This document shows positions 1-5,940 of a DNA stretch of 13,143 bases, one piece after another. The notes under the pieces are model-generated. The model was not told the origin of the DNA. It searched no databases and saw only the letters and a list, made by a program, of their open reading frames with translations. The DNA comes from Glaciecola sp964418575 (GTDB lineage: Bacteria > Pseudomonadota > Gammaproteobacteria > Enterobacterales > Alteromonadaceae): positions 1-13,143 of the forward strand of contig CAYQMI010000102.1 of the NCBI GenBank assembly GCA_964418575.1, in the 5' to 3' direction. Position 1 is the first letter of the stretch, and every line of letters starts with the position of its first letter. Made by a program: the position numbers and the translations under genes.

Positions 1-149
1 TTCGCGCGGAATCCTTCAGTATCAATCACTTAGATTACCTAGCGCAGTTATGCTTTAATATGTCATCATTCTTTCATAAACTTGTGTTTATTCAAAGCAA
101 ATGTTGTCAAATACGAAATTAATGTGATTAATCAATCTCTAATGTTAAT

Positions 150-153
150 AGGA
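150..153 (+). promoter_or_regulatory. Ribosome binding site that fixes the PAD lipoprotein start
   Basis: AGGA lies 6 nt upstream of the ATG at 160. The reading frame is open further up to a TTG at 82, but that codon has no Shine-Dalgarno sequence, and starting there would put 26 extra residues in front of an otherwise ideal lipoprotein signal peptide. Confidence 0.7.
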
Positions 154-159
154 CTCAAG

Positions 160-1854
160 ATGCGCCTTACTCAAATCACCACTTACTTCTGGTTAATTAG
201 CGCATCGCTTTTTATCCTTGGATGTAGCCAAGCAGATCAACACGAGAAAGAAGCAGAAAAGCCAGCGCAAATCAGCCTAGAAATTGTTGAGCACAAGCTG
301 GGCACAGCCGAACAAAAGCCCGCGAAGTCAGGTGTATTTTCGGGCGCTTATGTGGATGCGGTAGTGTTTCGTAACAATGATGACGACGACGGTAACGGTA
401 TACCGGATGATGAGGACAATATTGTAAACGGCGCGATGGATTCTTTTGATATGACCCAAGTTATAATGAAAGGCCTACAAAGTGTTGATTCGGCGAGCTT
501 AAGTTTTTCAGATGATGCCGAGGGCAGTTTCCGCGTCTTTTTAGGGCCGGACATGCTTAACCTTGACCTGACTAAGCCCTTTGACCTAGCGGCAGTAACT
601 CACGAGCAAGAATCTTTGTCATTATGGTTAGAGGCCACTCAGTTCGCAGGCCCTGAATTTGACGGCACTATAGAGCTTACCTTAGCCACTGAGTCAGCAA
701 GCGGAACTCATGTTAAGACCTTAGTGTTTAAAGTGGCGCCTTGGTTAATGCTGTCAAACGCCAGCCTTGCTCAGGAGCTTTTGATTAGAGAGCATGTGGG
801 TCGTAACGACATCATGATAGAGCAACTCAAAGCGATTCTCCCGTCAGCCAATGTAACATTGAATGTCATTCCAGCTTCCGCCCCATATGACGATTATAAT
901 ATTTGGCTACAAGACACTATTGAAATAGGACGGCAATTTAAACCCGATGACAGCATGCCCGTGGTATTGCAGGCAAATCGAAACAAAAGCATAGATGCAT
1001 TTTCAAAAGCCGAGCTTTTAGGTCGTGATTTTGGGTGGATGCGAGTAGGGGAATATCGCCCTGAGTTTGCCCGAGGTTCAAGTGACGATGGCAAGCAACC
1101 AAAAACGCCTGAATGGATCGATTGGTTTGGCAATCTTGAGGTTTCGCCGCCTTTGCCTAATCATCCTCACGGTAGGGTGTATTTTGGTGAAAACGCGCCG
1201 GGCGAGCAGCTCGACCCAAAAATTGTTGCCATGATTGATGCTCAGCAATTACAGGGCCCAGCATTTAAACTTGATGTAAGCTTTTTGATGATTAAACATG
1301 CCGACGAAGTCTTGAGTTTTGTGCCCAGCGGCATACCAGACATGCCTTGGTACGCCTTAGTACCCAGCACAAAAATGTTTATAGAGATGGCTACGGCATG
1401 GCAAAGCCAAGGTCATGGAGATTTGCCTATTTTTGACCGCTTTGAAGAAAATTATACCCTTAATCAGTTTTTAGCTGATGAGGCTCTGGTAGCGCATAAT
1501 CTAGCGATACAAAATACCTTAGACAAAAACAAAGCAACGCTGATGCGAGAACTCGGTCTACCGGCAGCTGCAATCATAGAGATACCGGTGGCGTTTAAAC
1601 GCAATGGCACCTCGTTAACGCCAAACATGGTTAATTCTGCTAAAGTGAATAACTACTTTTTAGTGCCCGACCCAAATGGGCCAATGGTCGAAGGCAAAGA
1701 CTTACTGCAGGAGGCTTTTGTAGAATTGTTAGAGCCCTCTACTGTTAACATCGAATTCATAGACGATCGTCAATATCATATGTGGTGGGGAAATGTGCAT
1801 TGTGCAACTAATGTTATTCGCTCTGGCGATGAGCAGTTTGAAGCGATGAATTGA
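160..1854 (+). CDS. Protein-arginine deiminase (PAD)-family lipoprotein
   Basis: Predicted Ca2+-dependent guanidino-group hydrolase of the PAD family, which converts arginine in proteins to citrulline; here it appears to be exported and lipid-anchored. From the ATG at 160 the product is 564 aa. Residues 1-22 form a lipoprotein signal with lipobox I19-L20-G21-C22, and Ser follows Cys, which favours the outer membrane. Residues 74-86 are an acidic DDDDGNGIPDDED loop like the Ca2+-binding part of the PAD middle domain. The C-terminal catalytic domain keeps the family signatures: WLQDTIEIG (W249, D252), GRDFGWMR (R295), HADEVLSFVP (H380, D382) and VHCATNVIR (nucleophile C548). These match Asp350, His471, Asp473 and Cys645 of human PAD4. 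The animal N-terminal PAD domain is absent. mutH follows after 31 nt and may be cotranscribed. Family assignment is firm; the substrate is unknown, and small guanidines or no activity cannot be excluded. Confidence 0.87.
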   Translation: MRLTQITTYFWLISASLFILGCSQADQHEKEAEKPAQISLEIVEHKLGTAEQKPAKSGVFSGAYVDAVVFRNNDDDDGNGIPDDEDNIVNGAMDSFDMTQVIMKGLQSVDSASLSFSDDAEGSFRVFLGPDMLNLDLTKPFDLAAVTHEQESLSLWLEATQFAGPEFDGTIELTLATESASGTHVKTLVFKVAPWLMLSNASLAQELLIREHVGRNDIMIEQLKAILPSANVTLNVIPASAPYDDYNIWLQDTIEIGRQFKPDDSMPVVLQANRNKSIDAFSKAELLGRDFGWMRVGEYRPEFARGSSDDGKQPKTPEWIDWFGNLEVSPPLPNHPHGRVYFGENAPGEQLDPKIVAMIDAQQLQGPAFKLDVSFLMIKHADEVLSFVPSGIPDMPWYALVPSTKMFIEMATAWQSQGHGDLPIFDRFEENYTLNQFLADEALVAHNLAIQNTLDKNKATLMRELGLPAAAIIEIPVAFKRNGTSLTPNMVNSAKVNNYFLVPDPNGPMVEGKDLLQEAFVELLEPSTVNIEFIDDRQYHMWWGNVHCATNVIRSGDEQFEAMN

Positions 1855-1885
1855 TTCTACAACTGGTATTAACAACGAAACGAAT

Positions 1886-2554
1886 GTGATAAATCAAACT
1901 CCCCCACACTCCATAGACTCATTATTAAAGCGTGCACATGCCATAGCTGGCTTGACCTTTGGTGAACTTGCAGCGCAGCTTCAAGTAAAAGTGCCAGAAA
2001 ACTTTAAACGACAAAAAGGTTGGACTGGGCAGCTAATAGAACGCGCGTTAGGTGCAACCGCGGGCAGTAAACCCGTTCAAGACTTCCCGGAGCTCGGGAT
2101 AGAACTTAAAACCCTACCCTTGAGTTATGCCAATACGCCTCTAGAAACCACCTACGTTTGCTATGCGCCTTTAACAAACCTTGCGGGGATCACATGGGAA
2201 ACCAGTAACGTGCGCAATAAACTACAACAGGTTTTATGGGTTCCGGTACAGGGAGAGCGCGATATTCCGGTGTTTGAGCGAGTCATAGGAAGGGCTTTTT
2301 TATGGCAAGCCAACGCAGAACAAAACGCATTACTCAAGCAAGACTGGGAAGAGCTCATGGATTTAATTGCCCTAGGCAAGGTTGAGAGCATCACCGCACG
2401 TGCGGGCCAGTTTATGCAACTCAGACCAAAAGCCGCAAATGGCCGTGCACTTACCGATGCCATAGGCAACAAAGGGCAGCTCATAAAAACCCGACCCAGA
2501 GGATTTTATCTGCGTAAGGAATTTACTCAGCTAGTTTTAGACTCTGTCTTTTGA
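1886..2554 (+). CDS. mutH: DNA mismatch repair endonuclease MutH
   Basis: Cytoplasmic endonuclease that nicks the unmethylated strand at hemimethylated GATC sites when activated by MutS and MutL. The 222-aa product is close to the E. coli length (229 aa) and collinear with it. The catalytic set is present: E52 (E. coli Glu56), D66 in KPVQDF (Asp70), and E73 and K75 in GIELKT (Glu77, Lys79). The conserved blocks PENFKRQKGW, APLTNLAGITWETS, DWEELMDLIALG, RPKAANGRALT and PRGFYLRK are all there. The start is a GTG with no good Shine-Dalgarno sequence. An ATG two bases earlier is out of frame and stops at once, so GTG is the only sensible choice. The weak initiation site and the 31-nt gap to the upstream gene fit low expression from a shared transcript. 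Its presence implies Dam methylation in this organism. Confidence 0.97.
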   Translation: MINQTPPHSIDSLLKRAHAIAGLTFGELAAQLQVKVPENFKRQKGWTGQLIERALGATAGSKPVQDFPELGIELKTLPLSYANTPLETTYVCYAPLTNLAGITWETSNVRNKLQQVLWVPVQGERDIPVFERVIGRAFLWQANAEQNALLKQDWEELMDLIALGKVESITARAGQFMQLRPKAANGRALTDAIGNKGQLIKTRPRGFYLRKEFTQLVLDSVF

Positions 2555-2589
2555 ACTCATAAAGTAATTCAATGCTCTAATTGCCATAA

Positions 2590-2792
2590 ATGATTTGTAA
2601 TAAACGTTTTGCAACACGCAGTGAGGTAGAGCGATTAATATTTGAAGTGCTCATACATCCCTCACGCCATCTTGACGCACGCTACGCCCCCTAATTTTTG
2701 AGATGCTCGAAGAGCGCGCACGAGATTTAGACATTGATGGGCGCTCAGATATGAGTAAAGAGGAATTGGTTGAGGCTTTTTCTACAAACTAA
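2590..2792 (+). pseudogene. Probable broken small gene with Rho-N/SAP-like C-terminus
   Basis: Two overlapping short frames look like parts of one small protein. The first runs from ATG 2590 to TAA 2694 (34 codons) and contains RSEVERLIFEVL. The second ends at TAA 2792 and reads PLIFEMLEERARDLDIDGRSDMSKEELVEAF. Its last ~25 residues resemble the helix-extended-helix Rho-N/SAP-like motif (consensus like A-x-x-L-x-I-x-G-R-S-x-M-x-K-x-E-L-x-x-A). The words LIFEVL and LIFEML come from a 17-bp imperfect direct repeat (2636-2652 and 2692-2708, 14 of 17 identical) offset by 56 bp. Because 56 is not a multiple of three, one extra copy would shift the frame. Removing it restores a ~45-aa protein. An intact 29-aa ORF from ATG 2703 is an alternative. 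No clear ribosome binding site is seen at 2590. The rest of 2555-2937 holds no other gene. Confidence 0.4.
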
Positions 2793-2876
2793 GCTTGGCC
2801 TTTCATATGCCTAAGAGATTGAAGGTTGGACGCGATAAAACATAGAAAGAAAAAATTATTAGCTCAAATAAATCAA

Positions 2877-2905
2877 AAGGTGGCTAGCTTATCACTAGCC
2901 ACCTT
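2877..2905 (-). terminator. Rho-independent terminator of the small exported-protein gene
   Basis: A perfect 11-bp stem (AAGGTGGCTAG paired with CTAGCCACCTT) surrounds a 7-nt loop. On the minus strand the stem is followed by TTTTGATTTATTT, giving the U-rich tail. It lies 33 nt past the stop codon at 2938. The plus-strand side lacks a long T run, so it is mainly a minus-strand terminator. Confidence 0.8.
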
Positions 2906-2937
2906 GTTTCATGGGCATTGTAAGCGTAGCAAAATAG

Positions 2938-3261
2938 TTAACGAATTTTAGCCAACCATTTACGCGCTTCACTTTTTGGTAAACACGCGCTAAGAGGCGC
3001 TACTGCAAATCGATTTTTAAGTGTTTTAAGGTTAGAGGATTTCAACACAACGTCCTGCTTCGTCATAGTCACACTGCAATCAACAACACCTTCAGATTCA
3101 CTATAGTTTATCTTTATTGAATCCGCACTGCCCGACAATTGAGAATAAGGGTAGCCTTGTGTATTCTCCCTCACTGTATTTTTAGTACCCGTATTTTCAG
3201 TTGCCATTGCCATAGCGCTAAATGACATAGTGAAGAGTATGCATAACGTCTTAATTTTCAT
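2938..3261 (-). CDS. Small exported protein of unknown function
   Basis: 107-aa protein whose family I do not recognise. Residues 1-20 are a typical Sec signal peptide (Lys2 and Lys4, hydrophobic core, then AMA before TEN), so the mature form of about 87 aa should be periplasmic or secreted. The mature part starts Ser/Thr/Asn-rich (TENTGTKNTVRENT). It then has a segment around residues 58-70 and a basic C-terminus (KSEARKWLAKIR). It carries exactly two cysteines, C62 and C93, which could form a disulfide. The ATG at 3261 has a GAGG ribosome binding site on the minus strand about 5 nt away. The gene has its own promoter (3299-3327), a strong terminator (2877-2905), and a divergent LysR regulator whose putative operator sits upstream. 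This arrangement is typical of a LysR regulator and its target. The gene is very likely real; its role is unknown. Confidence 0.8.
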   Translation of the reverse strand: MKIKTLCILFTMSFSAMAMATENTGTKNTVRENTQGYPYSQLSGSADSIKINYSESEGVVDCSVTMTKQDVVLKSSNLKTLKNRFAVAPLSACLPKSEARKWLAKIR

Positions 3262-3298
3262 AGTTGCCTCGTTTGTTGTAGCGTCGATTTATGTTCGA

Positions 3299-3327
3299 AT
3301 AATAGGCAAAGCTAGAAACTTAGACAA
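3299..3327 (-). promoter_or_regulatory. Sigma70-like promoter of the small exported-protein gene
   Basis: Read on the minus strand, TTGTCT (3327-3322) and TATTAT (3304-3299) are separated by exactly 17 bp. The predicted transcription start is near 3292, about 30 nt before the ATG at 3261. Confidence 0.6.
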
Positions 3328-3348
3328 ACAATATAATTTTATGATAAG

Positions 3349-3363
3349 TTAAGAAAATCTTAA
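3349..3363. promoter_or_regulatory. Putative LysR-type operator (T-N11-A dyad)
   Basis: TTAAGA-AAA-TCTTAA is a perfect 15-bp palindrome containing the LysR consensus form T-N11-A with dyad symmetry at 3350-3362. Its centre (3356) is about 64 bp upstream of the predicted start of the minus-strand gene. This is the usual position of the LysR recognition site (around -65). It is also 72 bp upstream of the lysR start codon, so autoregulation is possible. Confidence 0.55.
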
Positions 3364-3424
3364 TTGAATGTTCTTTTCTAACTATCCTTGCTTGTATTTG
3401 GCGTAGTATCAAATTGATGAGCAC

Positions 3425-3429
3425 AAGGA
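3425..3429 (+). promoter_or_regulatory. Ribosome binding site that decides the LysR start
   Basis: AAGGA sits 5 nt before the ATG at 3435. The in-frame ATG at 3417 and TTG at 3414 have no such site, so translation most likely begins at 3435. Confidence 0.7.
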
Positions 3430-3434
3430 CGCCT

Positions 3435-4337
3435 ATGAAATCTTATTTACCTCCCCTTAAATCGCTACAGTTTTTTATGATTGCCGGCAAGACTCGTAAT
3501 TTCAAACAGGCCGCGCTCGAACTTAACGTCACGCAAGCTGCGGTAAGCCAGCAAATTAAACAGCTTGAGCAATATATTGACTTACCCTTATTTGAGCGAA
3601 ACAACCGAGAAACCAAACTCACGGTGCACGGTTTGCGTTTACTTCCCTTTATTCAGGAGGGGTTTTCGCAATTTAATCGCGGTCTGGCCTCATTGTCGGG
3701 AGACAAACAGGCGCATATTTTACGAATATCTGCCATCCATTCATTCACCTCCATTTTTTTGCTACCCCGCCTGCCCGAATTTCAAAAAGCCTATCCAGAC
3801 TTAATGGTACAAATCGCGCCCTCCAGCGAACTTGTTGACTTCAGTGAAGCCGATATTGATTTGGCCATACGCATGGGTGGTGGAAATTACAAAGGCCTAC
3901 ATGAAAAACGCATTATGAGCGATCATTTGATTTTTGTCGTGAGCCCGTCGTTGTTAGACAATGCAGATATTAATGATGCTAAACACATATTTTCACTGCC
4001 ATGGATTGAAGACCCCTCCATCGACACTCACCATGTATTTGATAAAGCATGTGAGCGTTTTAATGTGGACAAATCTAAGCTTACTTCGTCTATACGCTCT
4101 AATGATTCGATGATGTTAATTGAAAATGCGCTAGCAGGCAGAGGGTTTACCTTTGTTAATAAAGGATTAGTTGCAAATTATCTTGCCAGTGGTGAGTTGA
4201 TTCAAGTACTCGATTTTGAAGAAAAAAGTCCGTGGTCAATTTTCTTAGTCGCACCAGAGCAGCACTTCCAGTGGCAAAAAATCAAACTCTTCGAAAATTG
4301 GTTAGTGCCGCTGTTAAAAGAAAACGGCTTTTCATAA
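3435..4337 (+). CDS. LysR-family transcriptional regulator (GcvA-like)
   Basis: 300-aa DNA-binding regulator of normal LysR length. The N-terminal winged helix-turn-helix spans roughly residues 8-66, with the recognition segment FKQAALELNVTQAAVSQQIKQLE and the following LPLFERNNRETKLTVHG. The effector-binding domain follows (about 90-295): ILRISAIHSFTSIFLLPRLPEF, then DIDLAIRMGGGNYKGLHEKR, and ALAGRGFTFVNKGLVANYLASGEL. The opening PPLKSLQFF and the ADIDLAIRMGGGNYKGL block resemble the GcvA/AmpR branch. No glycine-cleavage or beta-lactamase gene is nearby, so neither role should be assumed. The start is chosen by the AAGGA site at 3425. Divergence from the small exported-protein gene and the dyad at 3349-3363 suggest that gene is the direct target. 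The inducer is unknown. Confidence 0.93.
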   Translation: MKSYLPPLKSLQFFMIAGKTRNFKQAALELNVTQAAVSQQIKQLEQYIDLPLFERNNRETKLTVHGLRLLPFIQEGFSQFNRGLASLSGDKQAHILRISAIHSFTSIFLLPRLPEFQKAYPDLMVQIAPSSELVDFSEADIDLAIRMGGGNYKGLHEKRIMSDHLIFVVSPSLLDNADINDAKHIFSLPWIEDPSIDTHHVFDKACERFNVDKSKLTSSIRSNDSMMLIENALAGRGFTFVNKGLVANYLASGELIQVLDFEEKSPWSIFLVAPEQHFQWQKIKLFENWLVPLLKENGFS

Positions 4338-4412
4338 AGGTTTTGAGTAATTAATGACTTAGCAGAGCCCTCCCCGAAGCCATTGGCAATCAAGGGCAAT
4401 TTAATTCAAATG

Positions 4413-5630
4413 TTACTTAGTGGCAATCTCGTCGGTAGCTGATATCAGATTATATTGCTGACATTTACGCTTTATAAGCGGCCCTTGAGGGTGAATCTCA
4501 TAAGCCCGTTTCCATAAGCCTTTCGCGGCCTCAAGTGACACTGTTTCAAGTTCTAACGCGCATTTTGTGATGATAAATTTATCTCTACACTTTTTAACCG
4601 CACTCAAGCCTGCTACTTGTTTCGCAAACTCTTCTTCAAGTCCTGTGCCGCGCAGCGCTTTGTATACCGACGAAAGATGTTTTAACTTAGTTTGTTTTGT
4701 AGCATTTATCAGGTTATTTGCACGCGCTAGTATAAATTTTTGCGCGGCATTTATTCTGTTCTCTATAGATTTTGTTTTAAGTAGCGCATCGCGCTTTTCT
4801 ATGTAATTCAAATGCAACGCTTTTGGGAAAGCTACTGTTTGACATTCTTCTTTATCAGCAATAACAAACCCCGTTCTATTCGTTTTTATTGAAGCATGGC
4901 GTTCTGCATTGCTTTTTACCAATGCAGCACAGTACTCGGTTTTTGAACGATAATATCGATGAAGAATAAAAAAATCCCTATCTTTATCGAGAGTGCGATT
5001 AACCTTTGAATAGATAGCTCCGTCTCGTTCAAAAATATCACCATTAGCTAACATCATGTCGCCCTCATGCAGTGTTGGCACATGAAAACTTACTCTTTTG
5101 ACATTGCTGCTTACCTTGACTGCAGATTTTACTAGTAAGTTACGCTGTCCGAATATCTTACTATCGAGAGACGAAAATGTTTCTGCCTTGGCTTGTTCGT
5201 TCAACCATTGCAAACATACACATTCTGGTAAATCTAGCGATTGGAGAAGTTGTCCAATGCTGGTGGCAAAATCTTTAGCGATAAAAAATTCATCTACATC
5301 GATATATAAAATGTAGTCGCAATCCTTTTCTTTAACAGCCTTATCAAAAGCGATACCGTAACATACATATTGGATGCGAGATGAGACTTCAGCAGGCATC
5401 ATATCCACCCAATCGGCAGTATAATAATTGAGTTTAGGATAATGCTTTTTTAACTCATCCAACATGCTGATTGAATTATCTTGCGTTCTGTTGACGTACA
5501 CATCGATTGAGTCAACACCAAAGTAAAAATGGTGAAAGACCCATTCTGGAAAATATGCGGCCTCATCCTTAGCCACAGCGACTATTTTGACTCGTGGTAG
5601 TTCATTGACTTTAGGGCTTGTAGTTTGCAT
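4413..5630 (-). CDS. Glycosyltransferase, family 2/92-like (GT-A fold)
   Basis: 405-aa predicted sugar transferase with no signal peptide or membrane helix, so probably cytoplasmic or peripherally membrane-bound. Residues 13-45 (VKIVAVAKDEAAYFPEWVFHH, then GVDSIDVYVN) match the start of Glyco_tranf_2_4/GT92-like enzymes. D111-V-D113 in YILYIDVDEFF is the metal- and nucleotide-sugar-binding DxD motif. Residues 221-246 (FILHRYYRSKTEY) match the HY-x-x-KS-x-E acceptor-side motif of this group. The last ~110 residues are helical and basic, with no domain I recognise. The ATG at 5630 has only a weak GGA upstream. The gene converges with the LysR gene across 75 nt with no obvious hairpin terminator. 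No polysaccharide cluster surrounds it, so the acceptor (surface polysaccharide, protein or lipid) cannot be inferred. Confidence 0.85.
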   Translation of the reverse strand: MQTTSPKVNELPRVKIVAVAKDEAAYFPEWVFHHFYFGVDSIDVYVNRTQDNSISMLDELKKHYPKLNYYTADWVDMMPAEVSSRIQYVCYGIAFDKAVKEKDCDYILYIDVDEFFIAKDFATSIGQLLQSLDLPECVCLQWLNEQAKAETFSSLDSKIFGQRNLLVKSAVKVSSNVKRVSFHVPTLHEGDMMLANGDIFERDGAIYSKVNRTLDKDRDFFILHRYYRSKTEYCAALVKSNAERHASIKTNRTGFVIADKEECQTVAFPKALHLNYIEKRDALLKTKSIENRINAAQKFILARANNLINATKQTKLKHLSSVYKALRGTGLEEEFAKQVAGLSAVKKCRDKFIITKCALELETVSLEAAKGLWKRAYEIHPQGPLIKRKCQQYNLISATDEIATK

Positions 5631-5663
5631 AAATGTCCGTTGTGAAAAACGCGCTTTTCAATA

Positions 5664-5921
5664 TCATTTCGCAAAAATTCCGTTTGCATAATCAAAATAT
5701 TCGCACACTATTGGAAGCTTAGCTCCAACAGTATAAACAGGCGGAAGATTATAAGTTAAGTTACAGGTTTCTGCCAGATTTGTTGTTGTGCCTAAATGCG
5801 TGAGGCGGACTTTACAGTTAGGATGGTAATAATAAGCACTTAACGCCAAGGGGCTCATAAAATCGAGGGTTAAGCCGATATATCCATCATTCCGTATATT
5901 TAATGCCCTCACGTTAACCAA
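5664..5921 (-). CDS. Uncertain small ORF, hypothetical protein
   Basis: 85-codon open frame filling most of the gap between the glycosyltransferase and the histidine kinase genes. I do not recognise the product. It has no signal peptide, three cysteines (36, 53, 73) and an aromatic, beta-rich composition (GYIGLTLDFMSPLALSAYYYHP). The only starts are TTG at 5921 and GTG at 5912, neither with a Shine-Dalgarno sequence, and a stop lies three codons upstream of the TTG. It could be a genuine small gene downstream of an unseen promoter, the C-terminal remnant of a larger gene, or a chance ORF. The amino-acid pattern looks more protein-like than random, but only homologues would settle it. Confidence 0.4.
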   Translation of the reverse strand: MVNVRALNIRNDGYIGLTLDFMSPLALSAYYYHPNCKVRLTHLGTTTNLAETCNLTYNLPPVYTVGAKLPIVCEYFDYANGIFAK

Positions 5922-5940
5922 GCAGTGAGCCTACTATCTT

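Noticed and set aside
1..120. Possible 3' end of an upstream gene at the left edge
   Set aside because: All three frames close within about 120 bases and none shows recognisable sequence, so no partial gene can be supported.
82..159. TTG-initiated 26-residue extension of the PAD lipoprotein
   Set aside because: It has no Shine-Dalgarno sequence and would bury the lipoprotein signal peptide. ATG 160 has AGGA at the right distance.
3435..4337. Naming the LysR regulator gcvA
   Set aside because: Similarity to the GcvA branch is visible, but no glycine-cleavage genes are nearby and the probable target is an unrelated exported protein.
4338..4412. Terminator between the convergent LysR and glycosyltransferase genes
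   Set aside because: Only very short symmetric words are present (for example GCCATTGGC) with no stem of useful length or T run.
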